Source: Lewinellaceae bacterium
GTDB taxonomy: Bacteria > Bacteroidota > Bacteroidia > Chitinophagales > Saprospiraceae
Length of the DNA: 64,000 nt
Direction of reading: 5' to 3'
Assembly (NCBI GenBank): GCA_020636275.1
Contig: JACJYD010000001.1
Coordinates: 62,001 to 126,000 of the forward strand
A model generated the notes under the pieces. That model did no database searches and had not been told where the DNA came from. It saw only the letters and a program-made list of their open reading frames with translations. Positions 7,829 through 15,425 of the stretch are shown here, in pieces. The position numbers and the translations under genes are program-made. Within the stretch, counting starts at the first letter, position 1. Each line of letters opens with the position of its first letter.

Positions 7829-8914
7829 TTAGAGTTGCTCCGGACCTTCACCAGCCCAATCGGGGAGATAGTATCCATCTTCACAAAGCGGGGTCAACTC
7901 GGTTTCTACCAGGAACCGAACGTCATGAATAATGGACTCAGGATAGAGGAGATGGAGATTCGGCCCGGCATCCAGGCTGAAATAAACCGGATGTTTTGTC
8001 TCTTCCCTAAACTGACGGACTTTCTCGATTATTGTGAGCGTATTGGGATGGATCAGGAAAAATCCAGGATTTGAAGCCATCATCAGTGCATGGAGGGTCA
8101 ATGCCTCATTTTCGGCAATTCGTCCAAAGGTTTCCAGATCACCATTCGTCAGGGCTTCCATAAGAAAATGAGTGTTCTGCTTGGCCTGGTTAAACCGGGC
8201 CTCTGCAAAAGGGTGCTGGTCCATCAAGGCATGTCCCGTCGTACTCGATACCGCCTTTTCCTTTCTGCTCACGATGAGGATATCATCGTGGAGGGTTTTA
8301 TAGACCTCGTGAATATTTTCTTCCATGGGGATTGCATGGAGGTCGGAAGATCCGGAGACGCCCGACTGTTGGCCCCACATCGCCATATATGGATAAACTG
8401 AACGGCAGGCGCTGCCCGATCCCAGGCGGGCAATAAAAGAAGCTTTTTGATCAAAGGCTTCATCTTCGCTCAAGGTTTGAAAAAGCTGGTCTTCCAGGGA
8501 GCACAAACACAAGGCCAAAGCACTCATACTCGATGCAGAGGACGCAATCCCGGCGGAATGCGGAAAGGAATTTTGTGAATGGATCTCCAGGTCGAGTTGT
8601 GACAAAAAAGGAAAGATCGGAACCAATCGCGCCAGGTATTTCTGAACCTTTTCCCCAAAAGCAGGCTGTGGTTCTTCGTTGAAAAAAAACTCCAGGGAAA
8701 TATCTGGTCCAGGTACTTCCTTTGGCCGATAAAACAAGGTCGTCTGAGTAAAGGCGTTCTCCAGCGTCAATGAGATCGAGGGATTCTTAGGAAGTTGGTC
8801 GCCATACTTTCCCCAATATTTGACAATCGCCAGATTGGATGGGCTTTTCCAGGTGATTTCTCCCGGCTCCAGGTCGGCAGTTTCCAATACGAGTTTGGGA
8901 TTGATATAATCCAT
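7829..8914 (-). CDS. mvaD: Diphosphomevalonate decarboxylase
   Basis: This 361-residue GHMP-superfamily enzyme makes isopentenyl diphosphate from mevalonate diphosphate, the last step of the mevalonate route. Diagnostic motifs are SPSNLAIVKYWGKYG (24-38) near the N-terminus, the GHMP phosphate loop SAGIASSASSMSALAL (about 120-135), and SLDAGPNLHLLYP near the C-terminus. The pathway is common in Bacteroidota subgroups in place of the DXP route. No other mevalonate gene is in the window. The rhodanese gene follows with one base between. Its upstream flank holds the first parS site. Confidence 0.95.
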   Translation of the reverse strand: MDYINPKLVLETADLEPGEITWKSPSNLAIVKYWGKYGDQLPKNPSISLTLENAFTQTTLFYRPKEVPGPDISLEFFFNEEPQPAFGEKVQKYLARLVPIFPFLSQLDLEIHSQNSFPHSAGIASSASSMSALALCLCSLEDQLFQTLSEDEAFDQKASFIARLGSGSACRSVYPYMAMWGQQSGVSGSSDLHAIPMEENIHEVYKTLHDDILIVSRKEKAVSSTTGHALMDQHPFAEARFNQAKQNTHFLMEALTNGDLETFGRIAENEALTLHALMMASNPGFFLIHPNTLTIIEKVRQFREETKHPVYFSLDAGPNLHLLYPESIIHDVRFLVETELTPLCEDGYYLPDWAGEGPEQL

Positions 8915-9040
8915 CGGTGTATTAATTTATCGTTTTCAAGCGCAGTTAATTCCTGCCAAATTTAAGGAATGCCCAAGTAAAAAGGCATGGTTACTTCAAT
9001 TCAATGTAAAATAGATTGGCCAAAAAATTTAGCCATTTTG

Positions 9041-9068
9041 GTTGAATGTTCCACGTGGAACATTCAAC
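9041..9068. other. parS-type centromere site 1
   Basis: TGTTCCACGTGGAACA (9047-9062) is a perfect palindrome equal to the known ParB/Spo0J-binding parS consensus (TGTTNCACGTGAAACA class). The palindrome extends perfectly to 28 bp by GTTGAA/TTCAAC on the flanks. It is intergenic, upstream of mvaD. ParB binds such sites and spreads, loading SMC and segregating the origin region. Confidence 0.85.
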
Positions 9069-9210
9069 CCACTAAAATAAATTCACCTGCGCTTACCACA
9101 CTTTATTTAACTGGGGTACACCTGCCATTAATTCAAGAGGAGGATAAAACACTAGACTAGACATTGGCATGGAGAGCCCGGACAGGAGCATCCCAAACTG
9201 AATATCTATA

Positions 9211-9540
9211 CCCCAAAGGGGGTGATACATAAATAGTCCAGGATAAAATCTGGGGAAGGATGGGTGCCTATTCTAACCCTGAAGGGGTTAAACGCCATTA
9301 CATTCAACCCTTTCAGGGTTGTCCATCCGATCCTTTAATCCCCGGATTTCATCCGGAGCTATTCATGTTAAATCCCTACCGGGATTTTTTGTCGAGGCAC
9401 TAAAATTACCCGCAGGGACGGTATGTGAAATAGGTGTTGTCTGCACAATTTTGCAATTAGCTACAGGCCATACCTTCCCTGTAAGAAGTTGGTGCCAAAA
9501 TATTTTGGCACACCAATGGTGCGCTAAATTTATTTGGCGC
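9211..9540. repeat. Array of short hairpins between two parS sites (REP-like)
   Basis: This lies inside the 727-bp gene-free stretch 8915-9641. Consecutive inverted repeats are CCCC-AAA-GGGG (9211-9221), TAACCC-TGAAG-GGGTTA (9274-9290), CAACCCT-TTC-AGGGTTG (9305-9321), CCGGAT-TTC-ATCCGG (9342-9356), AATCCC-TACC-GGGATT (9371-9386), the 18-bp palindrome TGCCAAAAT/ATTTTGGCA (9493-9510), CACC-AAT-GGTG (9511-9521) and GCGC...GCGC (9521-9540). The style resembles dispersed REP-like elements seen in Bacteroidota. I find no credible gene in the stretch. Confidence 0.6.
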
Positions 9541-9606
9541 GGGATCTGAGTGCCGAGGAACTTTAGCCCCTGATTCGCATGACCCGTTACACTACCTAGA
9601 AAGCGG

Positions 9607-9630
9607 TAAATGTTCCACGTGGAACATTTA
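9607..9630. other. parS-type centromere site 2
   Basis: This is a second exact TGTTCCACGTGGAACA (9611-9626), extended to a 24-bp perfect palindrome by TAAA/TTTA. It lies 564 bp from site 1, immediately downstream of thrB. Confidence 0.85.
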
Positions 9631-9641
9631 GCACGGGAATT

Positions 9642-10574
9642 TTAGCATTTCACAACGCCTTCCTGGTTGATAGCGGAGATAAAAAGTTGATACCCCATCT
9701 TGGCGTCATCAAAAATACGGGACATGGATTCCCCGCATAGTTGAGCAATGTGGCTATTGGCACAAAGGGCAAAGATACTCGGCCCGGATCCGGAGATACT
9801 ACAACCCAATGCGCCGTGCCTCAGGGCTGCTTCTTTTACTTCGTAAAAATAGGGGATAAGGGGCGCGCGCTGGGGTTCGATGATCACATCCTGTAGGGAG
9901 CGTTGAATGAGATCCAGATCGGACTGATAAAGTCCGACGATCAATGCGCCTAAATAACTGCTTTGCTCGACGTGCTTTTCAAGGGGAACGAAAGGGTGGA
10001 GGATTTGCCTGGCCTTTTTCGTAAGGATCTCCACTTCCGGATAAACCACCGCTACACAAAGTCCTTTTGGGGTGGGAAGGCGATGCGCGGCCATGGTATC
10101 TCCTTTTTGTACCAATACCATACCACCGATCAAGGAAGGAGCAACATTGTCCAGGTGGGCTGCGCCGGAGGATATCCGTTCGGCCTCAGCAGCAAAAGGC
10201 AGTAGTTCTCTTTTTTCCAGCGGGTGTTTTAGCAATTCATTTATCGCAAATACAGCCCCAACTGCACTCGCTGCACTGGAACCGAGTCCACTGCCGATCG
10301 GCATTTTTTTATGCAGTTCCAACTCAATACCTATGGTTTTCTCCCCAAGGTGTTCCAGCAATTTTTGGGCGGCTACCCCTGCCGTGTTTTTCCCTGTTTC
10401 ATAAGGGAGCTTTCCTTTCGCTCCAGTGATCATCAAAATATGAACACCCGGTTTGTCGGAAAACCGCACGATCACCTCGTCACCTGGTTGATCAAGGGCA
10501 AAGCCCAATAGATCGAACCCGCAGGCTACATTAGACACACTTGCCGGTGCAAAGACTTTTATCCCACTTCGCAT
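9642..10574 (-). CDS. thrB: Homoserine kinase
   Basis: This 310-residue GHMP kinase phosphorylates homoserine on the path to threonine. The N-terminal VFAPASVSNVACGFDLLGFAL region is typical, cited by its APASVSN and GFDLLG anchors. The phosphate loop PIGSGLGSSAAS is at 92-103, and the C-terminal GCSISGSGPSIFAL completes the family signature. The aspartokinase/homoserine dehydrogenase and threonine synthase genes that often flank it are not in the window. Its 3' end runs into parS site 2. It is separated from ybeY by 108 bp on the same strand. Confidence 0.95.
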   Translation of the reverse strand: MRSGIKVFAPASVSNVACGFDLLGFALDQPGDEVIVRFSDKPGVHILMITGAKGKLPYETGKNTAGVAAQKLLEHLGEKTIGIELELHKKMPIGSGLGSSAASAVGAVFAINELLKHPLEKRELLPFAAEAERISSGAAHLDNVAPSLIGGMVLVQKGDTMAAHRLPTPKGLCVAVVYPEVEILTKKARQILHPFVPLEKHVEQSSYLGALIVGLYQSDLDLIQRSLQDVIIEPQRAPLIPYFYEVKEAALRHGALGCSISGSGPSIFALCANSHIAQLCGESMSRIFDDAKMGYQLFISAINQEGVVKC

Positions 10575-10682
10575 GGAGGTATATTCTTATTGAAGGTAAG
10601 TAATGACAATATTAATCAAACAAATTTCGCGGCCGGTGGCCGCAGTGTTTATAAATTAATTATGTCAGAGAACTTATATGCC

Positions 10683-11168
10683 TTATTTATTATTCATCTT
10701 TTCCCAAACAAGAAGATACTCGTTTTCCTTGCCCCGCATTTCTCGCTCCTGTTCCTCGGTTTTATCGCCGTAACCACAAAGATGTAAAACCCCGTGAACC
10801 ATCACCCGCAACAACTCCTGATCAAAGCCCGCCCCAAAGGTTTGAGCATTTTCCCGAATCCTGTCTATGCTGATAAAGATGTCTCCCTCGACCTGTTCTC
10901 CCTCCGAATATGGAAAAGTGATCACATCGGTGTATGTATCGTGCTGAAGGTAATCGACGTTGAGTTGATAGAGGTATTCGTCAGAACAAAAGATGTAGGA
11001 AATGTGCTGTAGCTGCTTTCCCTCCAAACGGATGACTTCTTGAAGCCATGTCTGCACAAAATTTGAGTTAATCAACTCAAAATCAACATCTTCTGACGAA
11101 AAATCAATAAGGAAAACCGCTTCCGGAGAATCGTCGGGAAGTCCAAAAGGGAAGTCTGGAGTAGACAT
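10683..11168 (-). CDS. ybeY: Endoribonuclease YbeY
   Basis: This is a 161-residue metal-dependent RNase for 16S rRNA 3'-end maturation and ribosome quality control. The metal motif is MVHGVLHLCGYGDKT, with His125 and His129. The third ligand, His in E. coli, is replaced by Asp135, as I recall from other Bacteroidota homologues. The YTDVITFPY segment (79-87) is the other hallmark. The N-terminal 25 residues are variable. It lies 8 bp downstream of the RsbW-like gene and is probably co-transcribed with it. Confidence 0.93.
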   Translation of the reverse strand: MSTPDFPFGLPDDSPEAVFLIDFSSEDVDFELINSNFVQTWLQEVIRLEGKQLQHISYIFCSDEYLYQLNVDYLQHDTYTDVITFPYSEGEQVEGDIFISIDRIRENAQTFGAGFDQELLRVMVHGVLHLCGYGDKTEEQEREMRGKENEYLLVWEKMNNK

Positions 11169-11176
11169 AGGAAGGA

Positions 11177-11563
11177 TTAGATGCGAAACTGAATTTCGAC
11201 AGTAGATCCGTTATCCAGGAATTCAATCTCATCGGAGAGGGCGCGCATCAGGTACACCCCCCGACCGCCGGGCTGGTCGAGCATATCCGGGCAAGTTGGA
11301 TCGGGAAGGTTTTGGTAATCAAACCCACCGCCTTCATCTGATACGCGGAAAGCGAGTTTATCTTTGCATTTCTTGAGCTGTACCCGAACGGTCTTGTTCT
11401 CGTCATTCTGGTTTCCGTGGCATATGGCATTATTCACAGCCTCGGTGAGGCTGACCAAAATATTGCCGTAAGTATCCGGGCTGACGCGGTATTGGGAGAC
11501 TACCCTTTCCAGAAAGGGTTCAACTGCAGCTACACTGCGGGGATTCGAGCGAAGTTTGAGCAT
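11177..11563 (-). CDS. RsbW-like ATP-binding (HATPase_c) regulatory protein
   Basis: This GHKL ATPase of about 128 residues belongs to the anti-sigma/serine kinase group. The N box is SLTEAVNNAICHGN, the G1 box DEGGGFD and the G2 box GGRGVYLMRAL. There is no dimerisation or sensor domain. I choose the ATG at 11563, which has AGGA eight bases upstream; the longer frame would begin at a GTG (11617) and add 18 residues with no similarity to the fold. In known systems such proteins bind sigma or anti-anti-sigma factors. No STAS partner or cognate sigma is adjacent. It is followed by ybeY. Confidence 0.85.
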   Translation of the reverse strand: MLKLRSNPRSVAAVEPFLERVVSQYRVSPDTYGNILVSLTEAVNNAICHGNQNDENKTVRVQLKKCKDKLAFRVSDEGGGFDYQNLPDPTCPDMLDQPGGRGVYLMRALSDEIEFLDNGSTVEIQFRI

Positions 11564-11747
11564 AGTTTCCTGTTGGCGAATGCTAATCAATCCACGACCT
11601 GTTGGTATATGGGTCACGTGGTACTTCTGTTTGATTAATAAAAATCAACCGGCATAATAACGCCGGAACAGGTTGGATCGTTCAGGGAGAGTATCAGGAC
11701 AGGGACAAAGATCGTGTTTTTGGCAATGCGTGTCAAGAGGGTGGAAT

Positions 11748-11782
11748 AAATAAGAATGGGGACTTTGCCCCCATTCTTATTT
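11748..11782 (-). terminator. Hairpin terminator of the DUF4175 gene
   Basis: A perfect 14-bp inverted repeat, AAATAAGAATGGGG / CCCCATTCTTATTT, has a 7-nt loop. The TAA stop of the DUF4175 gene (11777-11779) lies inside the stem. The T-rich 3' arm supports termination on the minus strand. Confidence 0.75.
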
Positions 11783-14700
11783 TAGGGTACGATAGTACTC
11801 TTCGACCAGTGTTTTATAGTACGGCTTCAGAGACGGGGAAACCGTGCGATAAAGTTCGATCTCGGCCTCCCGTTTTTTGAGGTATTCTTCCAATGACGGA
11901 GGCAAGGGCCGCTCGTAGTTCTTGGCTTGCTCGGACTTCCGTTGGTTATCCTGTTCACGTTGACGCTCGGCCTTTTCGTGTTCCAGCAAGCGAGTTAGAA
12001 TATCCTGCTGCCGCTTTTGCATTTCATTGGTCAGGCGCTTATTGACCAGATCGATCTCCGTTTTGTTCATCTGGTCAATGATATCCTGCAACTCCTTGGA
12101 GCCCTTCCCTTTTTCCTGCAACTGCTTCTGTTTTTCGCGAAGGGCTTGTCGAAGGGCCGCCTGCCGGGCTGCCATTTGGGCAAATTCCTTGCTGCCGGGC
12201 TGGTCGCCTTTTTTCATACCCTCCTTCATTTGCTGCATTTGCTCATTGAGCTGTTGTTGACCCTCGGATATCTTATCCTGAGGTACCTTACCTTCCTTTC
12301 CACCTCCGCCGCCGGGTTTGGTACACATCTGGCTTCCGGCCATCATACCCGACATTTGTTGTTGCATCTGGTTCATTACCTCGCTGAGCATCAAGGCCAG
12401 GTCGTTGACGTTTTTCATAACGCGCTGCTGAGGGTCGCTGGCCTGAGGTTTACGACGCTCTTCCAGGTCTTCAAGCCCTTGCTTCATATTGGTCTTGATC
12501 TCCATCACCTTTTCCGTGACGAAACTCTCGATCTGGAACACGCGTTTGCTCAATGCCTGCAGACTGTCTTCAATGAGCCGAAAATCATCCTTTAATTTGA
12601 ATTGCTGCTGTACCAGGTCCACATATTGCGGTGTGTTGATGTTCACCCGGCCAAACTCGTTTATGAGGTCCTCCTGATCAAAGGACATCGCGACCAGATT
12701 CTCCAGCAGCTGACGAAGAGCTTCCATGTCCTCCTGCATCTGCTCCATGGCTTGCGATTGCATCTGCATGGACATCGACTGGGCCATTTCCCGCATTTTT
12801 TGTGCGGCATTCTTCTGCTTTTGCGAAGCCTTCTGGTTTTGCTGCTGTTGGAGTTGTTCCTTGCTATCCTGGAGATCCTCCTCGATATCTTTCATCTGCT
12901 CTTCCGGATTGCCCAGGTCTTTAGGACGCTCGAGTTCTTCGTTCTTCTTTTTCAAGTCCTCCATCTTATCCTGCATCTCATCAAATTCCTTGTTGATATC
13001 CTCCTGCCGCTCTTCAAGATTCTCCTGGGCATCTTTCTGCTCTTTCGTATCCTGACTCAATTGCTCTTGCTGTTCGGCCAACTCCTCCAATTTGTCGATC
13101 ATCTTCTCCATTTCGTGTTCGACCTCCAATTGTTTGAAAAGCTCGAGCATCCGGTCCAGCTCTTTTTCCATTTGTTCATCGCTAAACTGGAATTCTTCCA
13201 TCATATCCAGCGCGCCTTCCTTTTCCAACTCCTCCAGGAGGTCTTCGATCTTCTGCATCAATTCCTGCATCTCCTCACTCATCGCCTCGTCAAACAATTT
13301 CTGCAGCTGTTCCTGCTTTTCCTTGATGTTTTCGTCGGTCTTGGATATCTCGTCCTGGTTCTTCTGATTTTCTTCAAAAGCTTGTTTGGCCTGTTCGATC
13401 TGCTGTTGTAACTCTTTTTGCCGGTTGAGAAGTCGCTCGAGCTCCTTGCGCTTTTGCCAATCCAGGTCCTTTTCCTGAAGTAGTTTTTCCCGGAGTTCTT
13501 TCATCTCCGCCTGGATCTTCTTGCTCTCTTTCAAAGCGTCCTTGAGCCGGTCCTTGATCTCTTCATTATTCTGATCCTCCATCTGTTCAAACTCTTCCAC
13601 CGTCGGCATGGCATATACCATCAGGTTGGTCCGGGAGGACTTACTCCCTTTAATGCCATCATTATCAAATACTTCGAAGTAATAAGTCACTTGATCACCC
13701 GGATGCAGGTCGATGTTTTCCAGGTCCCAGGTATACGAATACTGAACGGCTTTCCCATCTGGCTTTCGCAGTTTGATGGTTTGAAGCTGCTCTTGTTCTG
13801 CCTTGTATCGAGCGATCCGGTAGTTGAAGGAAAGGCTCAGCAAACCATAGTCATCAGAAGCCTCTCCTACGAAGTAATACAACTTGGTTTGGGTGCTGTC
13901 TTCAAATTTTTCTACCGAAATACTTGGGTATTCATCCGGAATAACGGAGATGGAATACCCAACACTGTCAGCATGCGGCAGGTATTGGTTGGAAATGAAC
14001 AACTTGTAGAGTTCATCCTGCATGGCACGACGTTGCAGGGAGAAGCTGTTCTGCGAAGCTCTCTTCAGGGGTAGGAGTTGCTGATCGGAGGAGAACCGGG
14101 CACTCAGATCATCCGTATTCTCCACATCGAAAAACCATTTAACCTGGGTACCTACCGGCACTACCATATCCCCGATGTTCGAACGGGTTTCATCTTTCCG
14201 CCCGGTATAGGCCGGAAAATCGAGTTCTACATCAAAACTTGAAATATTGGGTTTTTCCAACACTTCCAGCGTGTAGGAAGTACTCTCAACCGGACCGGAG
14301 TGGAGGTGGAAATTGATATCCTTCTGCACATTGCTAAACTTGTAGGAAAACAGGTCCGGTCTTTCTTTCGTCAACTTATACTGGTAATTATCGACCTCAA
14401 TAAAAACCTGATCTGGATATTCATTGCCCTCGATCTTGACCTCGAGAGGAAAATCTTCAAATTGTACGACCGAAAGGTCCTTTTCATCAATCACAAAGTG
14501 AAAAGGCGCCGGGCGCTCAAACTCTTTGTTGTTGTGAATAAGCCGGTTTGTGCTCTCTGAGATCAGGCCCGCGTTAATCGTCAGGATCAGGAGAAGAAGC
14601 AAGAGTGGAGGCAGTACGTATTTGAGATATTTCCGGTTGTTCGACAGATCTATGGCATTTTTAAAGGGTACCAGTTTGATCTCGTCCGATTTCTGGTCGA

Positions 14701-15097
14701 TACTGGCCAGAATGAGGTCCTTCTGATCGACGGCGTCCGCCTGATTCCGGAGTTGAAGGATATTCAACAACTTATCGCGCACATTCGAAAAATGTTGTCC
14801 GATGATCTGAGCGGCTTGTTCATGAGAAATGATCTTTCCCAGCCTAAAATAGTGCACCGCAGGAAGTATCACCCAATACGCGAGCGATCCCAGGCTCACC
14901 CCTAAAAAAGAGAAGAACAGGAATTTTCGAACACCGGTGCCGAAATTGCCATAGTATTCCAACAGGTTAAAAGCCAGGAATAAAACCAGAATAACCGCCA
15001 GGCTATAGAGCGTGCCACGAATCAATTGATTCAGGTAAAATTTGCGGATAAACTCGTCTAGCTTTCGGATCAACAACTGATAATTTTCCATATACAC
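11777..15097 (-). CDS. DUF4175-type large membrane-anchored coiled-coil protein
   Basis: This 1106-residue protein has three membrane segments near the N-terminus (about 29-49, 59-83 and 158-179). An extracytoplasmic beta-rich region (about 190-500) includes repeated immunoglobulin-like stretches such as LDFPAYTGRKDE. A very long Glu/Gln/Lys-rich helical region (about 505-780 and 960-1070) should form coiled coils. The layout fits the DUF4175 family of Bacteroidota; the function is not known. Its isolated terminator separates it from the RsbW-like and ybeY genes downstream. A structural or scaffold role in the envelope is my inference. Confidence 0.85.
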   Translation of the reverse strand: MYMENYQLLIRKLDEFIRKFYLNQLIRGTLYSLAVILVLFLAFNLLEYYGNFGTGVRKFLFFSFLGVSLGSLAYWVILPAVHYFRLGKIISHEQAAQIIGQHFSNVRDKLLNILQLRNQADAVDQKDLILASIDQKSDEIKLVPFKNAIDLSNNRKYLKYVLPPLLLLLLILTINAGLISESTNRLIHNNKEFERPAPFHFVIDEKDLSVVQFEDFPLEVKIEGNEYPDQVFIEVDNYQYKLTKERPDLFSYKFSNVQKDINFHLHSGPVESTSYTLEVLEKPNISSFDVELDFPAYTGRKDETRSNIGDMVVPVGTQVKWFFDVENTDDLSARFSSDQQLLPLKRASQNSFSLQRRAMQDELYKLFISNQYLPHADSVGYSISVIPDEYPSISVEKFEDSTQTKLYYFVGEASDDYGLLSLSFNYRIARYKAEQEQLQTIKLRKPDGKAVQYSYTWDLENIDLHPGDQVTYYFEVFDNDGIKGSKSSRTNLMVYAMPTVEEFEQMEDQNNEEIKDRLKDALKESKKIQAEMKELREKLLQEKDLDWQKRKELERLLNRQKELQQQIEQAKQAFEENQKNQDEISKTDENIKEKQEQLQKLFDEAMSEEMQELMQKIEDLLEELEKEGALDMMEEFQFSDEQMEKELDRMLELFKQLEVEHEMEKMIDKLEELAEQQEQLSQDTKEQKDAQENLEERQEDINKEFDEMQDKMEDLKKKNEELERPKDLGNPEEQMKDIEEDLQDSKEQLQQQQNQKASQKQKNAAQKMREMAQSMSMQMQSQAMEQMQEDMEALRQLLENLVAMSFDQEDLINEFGRVNINTPQYVDLVQQQFKLKDDFRLIEDSLQALSKRVFQIESFVTEKVMEIKTNMKQGLEDLEERRKPQASDPQQRVMKNVNDLALMLSEVMNQMQQQMSGMMAGSQMCTKPGGGGGKEGKVPQDKISEGQQQLNEQMQQMKEGMKKGDQPGSKEFAQMAARQAALRQALREKQKQLQEKGKGSKELQDIIDQMNKTEIDLVNKRLTNEMQKRQQDILTRLLEHEKAERQREQDNQRKSEQAKNYERPLPPSLEEYLKKREAEIELYRTVSPSLKPYYKTLVEEYYRTLK

Positions 15098-15425
15098 CTC
15101 TGTATCAATAATTTACCTACAAAATAAGATTAAAAACACAAGGACTCGCTGTTCCCGGTTTTCCGAGCCTTTCTGAATAATACTCAACGAAATTTGTTTT
15201 TCAAGTCGTGCGACCTGCGGTCGCATTACTCACAAGTGGTTGGCCAGCCTCGGGTTGCAAACCACCATTCCTTTAGAATAACCACGTTCACCCCAAAAAG
15301 ATCGGGAAAGGATGGTATTCCGGTTTTGGGAAAATGAGACGTAAATTAGAAAAGAGCTGCATGTTTGTCAACAAGGCAGCCGCATTTCCACGGTTTTTAA
15401 CAAATTGAAGGACTTATTGCTTACT
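15098..15425. other. Gene-free stretch between two minus-strand genes
   Basis: These 328 bp lie between the M1 aminopeptidase and the DUF4175 gene. The only clear structure is the hairpin TGCGACC-TGC-GGTCGCA at 15209-15225. No ORF with protein-like sequence and no strong promoter match is seen. It probably holds the DUF4175 promoter. Confidence 0.5.

Noticed and set aside
9492..9540. Mobile-element terminal repeats
   Set aside because: The palindromes are short and lie together; there is no transposase frame or target-site duplication.
9319..9549. 76-residue ORF in the parS spacer
   Set aside because: It runs through the hairpin repeats, has no recognisable start signal, and shows no domain-like pattern.
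8915..9641. CRISPR array in the repeat-rich spacer
   Set aside because: The inverted repeats differ from each other and lack uniform direct repeats with equal spacers; no cas gene is near.
12602..13411. Leu/Phe/His-rich plus-strand ORF opposite the DUF4175 gene
   Set aside because: Its composition is simply the complement of Glu/Gln/Lys codons of the coiled coil.
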